Source of the DNA: Bacillota bacterium
GTDB lineage: Bacteria > Bacillota > Clostridia > Oscillospirales > Ruminococcaceae
Assembly: GCA_023456995.1 (NCBI GenBank)
Contig: JAEWNU010000268.1
Span: 1-5,164 of the forward strand
DNA: 5,164 nt
Reading direction: 5' to 3'
Part shown: positions 1 through 5,164 of the stretch, in pieces
Layout: each line of letters starts with the position of its first letter
Numbering within the stretch: the stretch's first letter is position 1
Program-made: the position numbers and the translations under genes
Notes under the pieces: model-generated
The model's input: the letters and a program-made list of their open reading frames with translations, nothing else
Databases searched by the model: none
Told to the model about the DNA's origin: nothing

Positions 1-1028
1 GCCTTTCGGATGGCGCAGATCATGCGGTCGCTCATCGGCACCGGCTGATCGCTGCTGATGGTATGATGAATGCAGCGCACGCCGCGCAGATCGGCAATGG
101 ATCTTAAATGCCGCTCGACGCCGAGCACACAGCGGTTGATGCTGTCGATGTGAATGCCTCGGATATCCACCGCCATTTTGACATGACCAGGAACCACGTT
201 CATCGAGCCCTGCACCAGATCACAGAGTGTCACCGCCGCCACCGACTGGTTCACGGCCTCGGCAATGCCGATGCGCTCCACCGCCAGAATAAACTCGGCC
301 GAAGCGGTCAGCGCGTTGTGCCGCAGGTGCATGGGGCAGGCGCCAGAATGGGCGTATTCGCCGACGATTTCCACCGCAAGACGGGTGGGGCCAGCAATGG
401 CTGAAACAACGCCAACCGAAATATTGCTGTTTTCCAGCACGGGGCCCTGCTCAATGTGCAGCTCCAGCATGGAGGCGGCGCTTCTCAAGCGCTTCTGCCC
501 TTCTTCAGGGTGCGCCGGATCAAACCCGCGCGCAACGAGCGCATCATAAAGCGAGATGCCGTCCTTGTCCACCATCTCCTTAAGCTTCTCCGGCTGGATG
601 CGCCCGGCTAAAAGCTTGCTGCCCACAGTGGGGTAATTAAAACGGGCCGATTCTTCGGTGGGGAACACCACCAGCTCGATGGCGCGCTTGTGCTTTTCGC
701 CGCTGCGTTTAATCTGCCGCATGGCCTGAAAGCCCAGCATAACCCCTAAAAGGCCATCATATTTTCCGCCGTTGCGCACCGTGTCAATATGCGAACCGAC
801 CAGCACAGCGGGCAGCTCGGGTTGTTCTCCCTCAAGTCTGGCCCAGATTGCACCGGTGGTGTCAACGTCTACTACAAGGCCCTCGTTTTTTAGCATTTCA
901 ATCAGGGCTTTGCGCGCGTCCATGTCCTCGTCACTCATCGAAAGTCTTTCGCTGCCGCCGTCGGGTGTTTTGCCAATGTCGGCGATTGTCTCAAAGTCTT
1001 TTAAAAACGCGTCAAGTTCCAGCTTCAT
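1..1028 (-). CDS. Zn-dependent M20-family amidase (N-carbamoyl-L-amino acid hydrolase / allantoate amidohydrolase-like), 3' partial
   Basis: This is probably a cytosolic metallo-amidase that hydrolyses an N-carbamoyl amino acid, allantoate or related ureido compound. Reading from the ATG at 1026-1028 gives 342 codons with no stop before the window edge; the family is usually about 400-420 residues, so the C-terminal part is missing. Visible motifs are GSHIDTVRNGGKYDG (residues 78-92; metal ligands H80 and D91), PTEESARF (123-130; catalytic and metal glutamates E125/E126), LHIEQGPVLE (190-199; metal ligand H191) and YAHSGACPMHLRHNA (225-239) in the dimerisation/lid domain. The last metal-binding histidine expected in a GAGHDA-like motif would lie outside the window. 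The start is fixed by AGGAGGG placed a few bases upstream. The gene follows mreB after 101 bases with its own promoter candidate. Unusual points are cysteine 231 where threonine is typical (H[AS]G.TPM) and RHNA where R.DA is typical. Family membership is firm; the substrate cannot be told from sequence alone. Confidence 0.93.
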   Translation of the reverse strand, partial: MKLELDAFLKDFETIADIGKTPDGGSERLSMSDEDMDARKALIEMLKNEGLVVDVDTTGAIWARLEGEQPELPAVLVGSHIDTVRNGGKYDGLLGVMLGFQAMRQIKRSGEKHKRAIELVVFPTEESARFNYPTVGSKLLAGRIQPEKLKEMVDKDGISLYDALVARGFDPAHPEEGQKRLRSAASMLELHIEQGPVLENSNISVGVVSAIAGPTRLAVEIVGEYAHSGACPMHLRHNALTASAEFILAVERIGIAEAVNQSVAAVTLCDLVQGSMNVVPGHVKMAVDIRGIHIDSINRCVLGVERHLRSIADLRGVRCIHHTISSDQPVPMSDRMICAIRK

Positions 1029-1032
1029 TGGT

Positions 1033-1039
1033 CCCTCCT
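1033..1039 (-). promoter_or_regulatory. Shine-Dalgarno site of the M20 amidase
   Basis: On the minus strand AGGAGGG lies four bases before the ATG at 1026-1028. It is a near-perfect Shine-Dalgarno sequence and settles the choice of start codon; no competing upstream start has such a site. Confidence 0.85.
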
Positions 1040-1058
1040 GATTCTTTCTGTCATCCAA

Positions 1059-1088
1059 AATATATGTCCGGCGCCCATTTGGGCGCAA
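1059..1088 (-). promoter_or_regulatory. Candidate sigma-A promoter of the M20 amidase with an inverted repeat in the spacer
   Basis: On the minus strand TTGCGC (1083-1088, three of six matches to TTGACA) is followed after 18 bases by TATATT (1059-1064, five of six matches to TATAAT). Transcription would begin near 1052, leaving a leader of about 24 bases that includes the ribosome site. The spacer and part of the -35 hexamer are made of the inverted repeat at 1071-1086. The -10 element is good and the -35 is weak, so this is a plausible but unproven promoter; read-through from mreB is the alternative. Confidence 0.4.
1071..1086. repeat. Perfect 6-bp inverted repeat (possible operator or weak terminator)
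   Basis: GCGCCC (1071-1076) and GGGCGC (1081-1086) are perfect inverted arms around the loop ATTT. In RNA it would form a short GC-rich hairpin 44 bases past the mreB stop. Neither strand has a uridine run straight after the stem, so it is not a convincing rho-independent terminator. Because it falls between the candidate -35 and -10 of the amidase promoter, a repressor-binding operator is an alternative reading. Confidence 0.5.
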
Positions 1089-1129
1089 ACACCTCAAGCG
1101 CGTGTCATCTCAATAAAGTGACGACTACA

Positions 1130-2149
1130 TCAGTGCAGATAGGTGGCGCTTTTCATAAAGCCGTCAGCCAGACTATCCACCACAACAAACGCGGCCGCGG
1201 TACCCTTGGCAACGCATTCGGTAGGATTGGGGGCAATGTGTACCTCCAGACGGGTGCTCTCGGCAAGCAGACGGTCGATGCCGTGCAGCAGCGCACCGCC
1301 ACCGGTCAGGGTCAACCCGTTACGGTAGATATCCGCCGCAAGCTCGGGCGGCGTATTTTCTAGAATGCGGCGCACAGCGCCAATAATCAACTCCATGCAC
1401 TCTGAGAGCGCCTCGCAAAGCTGTCCGCGGGTAATGGTCATCTGACCGGGCAGGCCGGTGCTCAAATTGCGGCCTTTAATCACAATTTCACAATCCTCTT
1501 CGGGGTTAAAGCAGACGCTGCCGCAGGCGATCTTCGCCCGCTCAGCCATGCGCTCGCCGATGAGCAGCCCAAAGTTTCGGCGGACATATTTGACAATGGC
1601 CTCGTCAAACTTGCGCCCCGCCATGCGCACCGAAGTCTTGCAAACAACACCGTTCAGGCTAAGCACCGCAATATCGCTGGTGCCGCCGCCGATATCGAGG
1701 ATAATATTGCCCTCGGGCTTTGAGATGTCGATGCCTGCGCCAATGGCAGCTGCAACCGGTTCCTCAATGAGAAAAACCTTGCGCGCGCCGGAAGAAAGCG
1801 CCGCCGAAACAACAGCGTTGGCCTCCACCTCGGTCACGCCGCTGGGTACGCAAATCACCACCCTGGGCTTAATCAGGTTGTTGGGGTAAATCTTGTGGAT
1901 AAAATGCGTAATCATCGCCCTTGTCATATCAAAGTCGGAGATAACGCCATCAGAAAGCGGCATAGCCGCGCGAATCCTGTCCGGGGTACGCCCCAGCATG
2001 CGGTAGGCCTCCTCGCCCGCCGCAATAATGTCGCCGCTGCGGCTGTCCACCGCTACCACGGAGGGCTCTTTTAACAGCAGCCCTTTCTGCATATCATAAA
2101 TAATAACGGTTGCGGTACCGAGGTCGATTCCGATATCGTTAGATGCCAT
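1130..2149 (-). CDS. mreB: Rod shape-determining actin-like protein MreB
   Basis: This is a cytoplasmic, membrane-associated bacterial actin that forms ATP-dependent filaments and guides side-wall peptidoglycan synthesis. The 339 residues match the usual MreB length of roughly 330-350. Motifs occur in order: phosphate-1 IGIDLGTAT (6-14), EPSVVAV (28-34), DGVISDF (67-73), VPSGVTEVE (101-109), IEEPVAAAIGAG (128-139, holding the likely catalytic glutamate), phosphate-2 LDIGGGTSD (151-159), LLIGERMAE (195-203) and the adenosine motif LTGGGALLHGID (281-292). I chose the ATG at 2147-2149 because AAAGGTGG lies 10 bases upstream; the frame continues to a TTG at 2168-2170, but that codon sits at the ribosome site itself. 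The stop is TGA at 1130-1132. No mreC or mreD flanks it, so it is a lone mreB/mbl-like copy, probably with its own promoter. It has GRKFDE (178-183) where most MreB have GDE.DE. Family assignment is secure; whether it is the main MreB or a paralogue is not. Confidence 0.96.
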   Translation of the reverse strand: MASNDIGIDLGTATVIIYDMQKGLLLKEPSVVAVDSRSGDIIAAGEEAYRMLGRTPDRIRAAMPLSDGVISDFDMTRAMITHFIHKIYPNNLIKPRVVICVPSGVTEVEANAVVSAALSSGARKVFLIEEPVAAAIGAGIDISKPEGNIILDIGGGTSDIAVLSLNGVVCKTSVRMAGRKFDEAIVKYVRRNFGLLIGERMAERAKIACGSVCFNPEEDCEIVIKGRNLSTGLPGQMTITRGQLCEALSECMELIIGAVRRILENTPPELAADIYRNGLTLTGGGALLHGIDRLLAESTRLEVHIAPNPTECVAKGTAAAFVVVDSLADGFMKSATYLH

Positions 2150-2159
2150 AAGTAAATTT

Positions 2160-2167
2160 CCACCTTT
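2160..2167 (-). promoter_or_regulatory. Shine-Dalgarno site of mreB
   Basis: On the minus strand AAAGGTGG lies 10 bases before the ATG at 2147-2149. It decides the start: an in-frame TTG at 2168-2170 directly abuts this site and has no ribosome site of its own, so the longer seven-residue extension is unlikely to be translated. Confidence 0.75.
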
Positions 2168-2210
2168 CAAAAAGAACCACGCCTAAACGGCGGTATTTTC
2201 ATCACACCTA

Positions 2211-2240
2211 ATCATACCACATCAAGATAGATTTTGCGCA
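2211..2240 (-). promoter_or_regulatory. Candidate extended -10 promoter of mreB
   Basis: On the minus strand TGGTATGAT (2211-2219) is an extended -10 element: a TG one base before TATGAT, which matches TATAAT at five of six positions. Eighteen bases further upstream is TGCGCA (2235-2240), only a three-of-six match to TTGACA, as is common when an extended -10 is present. Transcription would start near 2204, giving a leader of about 55 bases that ends in the mreB ribosome site. This is the best promoter candidate for mreB in the gap. Confidence 0.55.
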
Positions 2241-2265
2241 CGTTTTTTGGTAGATAGGCATTCTG

Positions 2266-2278
2266 GGAAAATTTTTCC
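2266..2278. repeat. AT-rich odd palindrome
   Basis: GGAAAA (2266-2271) and TTTTCC (2273-2278) are perfect inverted arms around a single central T. The site lies just upstream of the candidate extended -10 promoter of mreB, where a repressor, activator or bent-DNA element could act. There is no direct evidence of a binding protein. Confidence 0.4.
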
Positions 2279-2293
2279 TGACGAAACCCGCCG

Positions 2294-2299
2294 ATTATA
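2294..2299 (-). promoter_or_regulatory. Consensus TATAAT hexamer, possible second mreB promoter
   Basis: A perfect TATAAT occurs on the minus strand about 145 bases before the mreB start. At spacings of 16-18 bases the upstream hexamers (CCTTCA, GCCTTC, CGCCTT) match TTGACA poorly, and no TG precedes it. The 13-base inverted repeat at 2301-2313 lies directly upstream. It could be an activator-dependent promoter or a chance match. Confidence 0.25.
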
Positions 2300-2300
2300 T

Positions 2301-2313
2301 GTCCTGCAAGGAC
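2301..2313. repeat. Perfect 5-bp inverted repeat next to the TATAAT hexamer
   Basis: GTCCT (2301-2305) and AGGAC (2309-2313) pair perfectly around GCA. It ends one base from the TATAAT hexamer at 2294-2299. It may be an operator or, if transcribed, a small hairpin enclosed by the pairing of 2288-2292 with 2320-2324. Confidence 0.4.
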
Positions 2314-2320
2314 GATGAAG

Positions 2321-2344
2321 GCGGCGTGCTTACGAGAACGCCAC
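2321..2344. repeat. 7-bp hairpin downstream of the kinase gene
   Basis: GCGGCGT (2321-2327) and ACGCCAC (2338-2344) can form a seven-pair stem around a 10-base loop. On the minus-strand RNA one pair is a U-G wobble; on the plus strand that position is a C-A mismatch, so the structure favours minus-strand transcription, the direction of the flanking genes. No uridine run follows, so it is not a standard intrinsic terminator for the kinase gene. Confidence 0.45.
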
Positions 2345-2403
2345 AGAGCCAAAATCCGCCGCAAAGTGGCCTGATTTTTAGTGGGTGCACAGCATGAGCC
2401 GGT

Positions 2404-5164
2404 TTATTTGCCGGTGAACACCTTACATAGAATACAGTGCAGCTGTTCGCGGTCAAACGGCTTTGAAAGGTGAAAATTCATGCCGCTTTCCAGCGACTTA
2501 TGAATATCCTCGCTAAAAGCGTTCGCAGTCATCGCCACAATCTGCACCGTTTGGGCGTCCTCGCGCGGCAGAGCCCGCAGCAGCTGTGTCGCGGTCAGGC
2601 CGTCCATCACCGGCATCATAATATCCATAAAGATGATGTCATAATACCCTACTGGCGATTCTTCAAACAGCGAAAACGCCTGAGCACCATCCTCGGCACT
2701 GGTCACCAAAAGGCCGGCGGCTTCAAGCTGTTTTTGCGCCACCAGACGGTTGATGCGGTGGTCGTCGGCCACCAGCGCATGCCGCCCTGCCAGCGTGCCT
2801 ACAAAAACCTGTCGCTTCTCCGCTTCTTCGTCATGCGCTCCCCCGCGCATCGTCACCGTAAAGCCAATTTGGGTTCCCACCCCGGGTGTGCTGTGCGCCT
2901 TAATCTCGCCCTTCATCAGCTCGACCAAACGCTTGGTAATGGCCAACCCCAATCCGGTACCTGTTTTAGCAAAAGAGCGGTCCGCCTGAGTGAACGGCTC
3001 AAACGCATCGGCCAAAAATCCGGAGGACATGCCGATGCCATTGTCTTCCACCATCAATGAGAGCAAAACCAAATTGTCGGCCTGCCGCAGCGCCGTCACC
3101 GAATAAGTGACGATTCCTCCGGCGGGTGTGTATTTCACCGCGTTTGACAGCAGGTTGATGCAGATCTGCTTTAGACGGTTACCGTCGGTATAAAGCTGCG
3201 TGCAGCCGTCCCAGTCAAAGTGCGAGCTAAAAGTCAGCCCCTTTTCCTCGGCCTGCGGCGCAATGATGGCATCGATATACGTCATAAACTCGTCGGTGCT
3301 CATCCACGCCTCATCCAGCTCCATCTTGCCACTGTCGATTTTAGACATATCGAGAATGTCATTGATAAGCCCCGTTAAATGCTTGGCCGATATGATGGCT
3401 TTATCCAGATAGAGTGGCAGGTTCTCGTCGGGGTTCCCCTTGATGATATCGAGCATTCCGCGGATGCCGTTTAAGGGCGTGCGAATCTCATGCGACATAT
3501 GCGCCAGAAAATCGCCCCGGGCGCGGCTGGCCCGCTCGGCCGATTCCAGTGCACGCCGCAGCAGCGCATTCTTTTTCTGCTCCTCCTTATAGATGTCGGT
3601 GACGTCGCTTCGGGTGATCAGCACCAGCCCCTCTTCGCGGTTGAGGTAGGTGAAGTGTACCTTTTTACGGGCGGTGGAACCGTCGGGTAACGGGGCATCC
3701 AAAAACACCGAGTAGCTGGTTTCCTCATCGAGCCGTTTGCCAATAGAAATGGCTGAAAACGTTTCAAGCTGTTCGGGCGAGATGCTCAGTTCACCCGCTG
3801 CCAGCCGTTTAAGCCGTTCGGGATAGCATTGTGCCTCAATAACCGGTTTGGTGTAAAGATCGCTGTCTATACGCACCACGTAGATAAAATCGGTGTTGAT
3901 ATCCAGACAGGAAACAAATTCATAATCCAAAAGCACCGTACTGCTCGATAGCGTCTCAAGCAGCTTTCTCTGGGTGACATCGCGGGTGTAAACAAAGCCC
4001 AAAACATCATCTGAGGTGGGGCTGTGTATCAGGTTCACCCAGCAGGAAATCCAGCATAAATTATGGTCGTCTTTGCTTAATTGGCGGCGGTACTCCACCT
4101 GATAGCTGGTCTGTCCCGCGGCGTAGCGCTCCAGCATCGTGGCGGTATTCAGCTCCGAAAGCATATGCTCACGCTCGCGCGGACTGGTAATCGTCTCCGC
4201 CACGCGGGTGGCCATCTCGTTAAACGAATGGATTTTAGCTAGCCAGTCAACCCGGTTGTCATAGCTGATCGCGTCCTCAATTGTATCGGTCGAGCAATTG
4301 ATGCAAAACGAAATCAATGTATTTGGCCCGGCAATCTTCCTGAATGCCATTTCCTCACGGTAGCGCTTTTCGGCAGCCTTCTGCGCTGAAATATCAATGG
4401 AGATGCCAATCGCCCACTCGGGCCGGTTCTCTTCGTCGCAAAAGGTCGTGTATTCCATTCGGCTCCAGAGATAACTGCCGTCCGGCTGCTTAATCCGTAT
4501 CTCCGAGGTTGCATAGGGCTCGCCATCGTGCACCTTTCGGTACATCTCCAGATAAGCTTTCACATCGTCTGGATGAACTGCCTTCTTTTCAAGCATACTT
4601 TGCGGCACATTTTCGACCACCAGCCCTGGGCGCTGCACATCATGAAAAACCACGCTGTTGACAATATCATATTCCCACACGCGGGTTGAAGAACGCCCCA
4701 GCGCAAACGCCAGCTTTTCTCTTTCTATCTTTGCCTGCTGCTCACTTTGCAGCAGCAGCTTGCGATTCCTTTCCTGCAGGATGCTGTTATAATGCCCAAT
4801 CAACAGCAACAGCGCCCCCACCAGCGCCAGAGAAATCAACATAATAAGCAGTAACAGCAACATGCTATGGGTGCTTTCGGCAAATATTCCCGAAATTTGA
4901 GCGTCGGTCATCACGTTAAAAAGAACCCAGCCGTTAATTGCCGAGGGCTGATAGGTCACAAAGCAGCTGCCCTCGTCTGTCTTCAGCTCAAAGTCCCCGA
5001 CCTTGCCCTGCCGAATATCCGCCTCTATCTGCAAGGCCGAGCGACCGCCAGCAATTTTGGCGTGAGACAGCACCTCGAATATATTGGCGCCCTGCTTAAA
5101 GTCGCCAAACAAAATGCCGCTTTCGCTGCCCAGCAGCATATCTCCGTCTGTGCTGCACAAAAAA
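2404..5164 (-). CDS. Hybrid sensor histidine kinase (CACHE-like sensor, TM, PAS repeats, HisKA, HATPase, receiver), 5' partial
   Basis: This is a membrane-bound sensor that autophosphorylates a histidine and passes phosphate to its own receiver. The frame runs off the window edge without a credible start: the codon at 5158-5160 is TTG, with a further TTT upstream, so the true N-terminus is outside. Counting from 5160, residues 1-99 look like the end of an extracellular CACHE-type sensor, and 100-123 are one hydrophobic membrane helix followed by a charged, probably coiled linker to about 150. A PAS_3-like domain with PAC motif spans about 151-265. Two more PAS-like segments end in YTRDVTQRK (391-399) and TRSDVTDIYKEE (516-527). 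HisKA has MSHEIRTPLNG (555-565; H557). HATPase_c has NLLSNAVKY (669-677), DNGIGM (706-711), FEPFTQ (720-725) and GTGLGLAI (734-741). The receiver has DD (799-800), acceptor D846 in FMDIMMPVMDG, T878 and K900. The visible part ends without an HPt or DNA-binding domain. No response-regulator gene lies in the window. Target and ligand are unknown. Confidence 0.95.
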   Translation of the reverse strand, partial: FLCSTDGDMLLGSESGILFGDFKQGANIFEVLSHAKIAGGRSALQIEADIRQGKVGDFELKTDEGSCFVTYQPSAINGWVLFNVMTDAQISGIFAESTHSMLLLLLIMLISLALVGALLLLIGHYNSILQERNRKLLLQSEQQAKIEREKLAFALGRSSTRVWEYDIVNSVVFHDVQRPGLVVENVPQSMLEKKAVHPDDVKAYLEMYRKVHDGEPYATSEIRIKQPDGSYLWSRMEYTTFCDEENRPEWAIGISIDISAQKAAEKRYREEMAFRKIAGPNTLISFCINCSTDTIEDAISYDNRVDWLAKIHSFNEMATRVAETITSPREREHMLSELNTATMLERYAAGQTSYQVEYRRQLSKDDHNLCWISCWVNLIHSPTSDDVLGFVYTRDVTQRKLLETLSSSTVLLDYEFVSCLDINTDFIYVVRIDSDLYTKPVIEAQCYPERLKRLAAGELSISPEQLETFSAISIGKRLDEETSYSVFLDAPLPDGSTARKKVHFTYLNREEGLVLITRSDVTDIYKEEQKKNALLRRALESAERASRARGDFLAHMSHEIRTPLNGIRGMLDIIKGNPDENLPLYLDKAIISAKHLTGLINDILDMSKIDSGKMELDEAWMSTDEFMTYIDAIIAPQAEEKGLTFSSHFDWDGCTQLYTDGNRLKQICINLLSNAVKYTPAGGIVTYSVTALRQADNLVLLSLMVEDNGIGMSSGFLADAFEPFTQADRSFAKTGTGLGLAITKRLVELMKGEIKAHSTPGVGTQIGFTVTMRGGAHDEEAEKRQVFVGTLAGRHALVADDHRINRLVAQKQLEAAGLLVTSAEDGAQAFSLFEESPVGYYDIIFMDIMMPVMDGLTATQLLRALPREDAQTVQIVAMTANAFSEDIHKSLESGMNFHLSKPFDREQLHCILCKVFTGK

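Larger units (their letters stand above)
2150..2403. other. 254-base gap between the kinase and mreB, dense in inverted repeats
   Basis: This non-coding stretch holds the mreB ribosome site and promoter candidates in its half nearest mreB, and several inverted repeats between 2260 and 2370. I see no tRNA, no recognised riboswitch core and no intrinsic terminator with a T tract behind the kinase gene. On the plus strand there is a 32-codon frame from ATG 2299 to TGA 2397, without a Shine-Dalgarno site, which I do not annotate as a gene. Confidence 0.6.

Noticed and set aside
848..1363. 171-codon plus-strand reading frame spanning the amidase start and the mreB end
   Set aside because: It lies antisense to two well-supported genes, crosses their intergenic gap, has no recognisable motif and no ribosome site, and is rich in Ser, Arg and Gln as expected of a shadow frame.
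1458..1889. 143-codon plus-strand reading frame inside mreB
   Set aside because: It is a shadow of mreB; the minus-strand frame has all the actin-family motifs here.
2150..2170. TTG start for mreB at 2168-2170 giving seven extra residues
   Set aside because: The extension is encoded by the Shine-Dalgarno sequence itself; the ATG at 2147-2149 is correctly placed behind that site.
2180..2192. Small hairpin CGCC-N5-GGCG in the mreB leader as an attenuator
   Set aside because: It has only four base pairs; although a T-rich run follows at a distance, it is too weak to support a terminator call.
2401..2420. Intrinsic terminator formed by the two CCGG sequences at the end of the kinase gene
   Set aside because: The stem is only four pairs, overlaps the stop codon and has no uridine run after it.
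2470..3060. 196-codon plus-strand reading frame antisense to the kinase receiver and ATPase domains
   Set aside because: Its product is rich in His, Gln and Arg with no domain, while the opposite strand encodes intact kinase and receiver motifs through the whole stretch.
5158..5160. Start codon of the kinase at the TTG near the window edge
   Set aside because: The frame remains open beyond it and a CACHE-type kinase needs an N-terminal membrane helix and more sensor domain, so the protein must begin outside the window.

Overview
The window carries three genes, all on the minus strand. Read in the direction of transcription (right to left) they are: a large membrane-bound hybrid sensor histidine kinase whose 5' end lies beyond base 5164; an actin-like rod-shape protein of the MreB family; and a zinc-dependent M20-family amidase (N-carbamoyl-amino acid hydrolase / allantoate amidohydrolase type) whose 3' end lies beyond base 1. 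I recognised no RNA gene, insertion sequence, CRISPR array or integration site.

The content suggests a Gram-positive anaerobe of the Clostridia, most likely the Oscillospirales/Ruminococcaceae. The basis is the purine-rich Shine-Dalgarno sites, moderate G+C, an MreB of the type starting near IGIDLGTAT and carrying a GRKFDE motif, an EESARF-type M20 amidase, and a CACHE-TM-PAS-HisKA-REC kinase. This placement rests on remembered family resemblance, not on a search.

Layout: 1-1028 amidase (3' partial). 1029-1129 is a gap with a strong Shine-Dalgarno site, a plausible promoter and a perfect 6-bp inverted repeat between its two hexamers. 1130-2149 is mreB, complete at 339 codons, with mreC and mreD absent from either side. 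2150-2403 is a 254-base gap with the mreB ribosome site, an extended -10 promoter, a second consensus -10 hexamer and several inverted repeats, some mutually exclusive. 2404-5164 is the kinase.

The genes need not act together. Each gap holds its own promoter candidate, so mreB and the amidase are probably transcribed at least partly on their own. The kinase would sense an external ligand and pass phosphate through its fused receiver to a partner outside the window. MreB would organise side-wall synthesis. The amidase would release ammonia or amino acids from a carbamoylated or ureido compound. The least explained part is the 2260-2400 stretch. No previously undescribed multi-gene system is evident.
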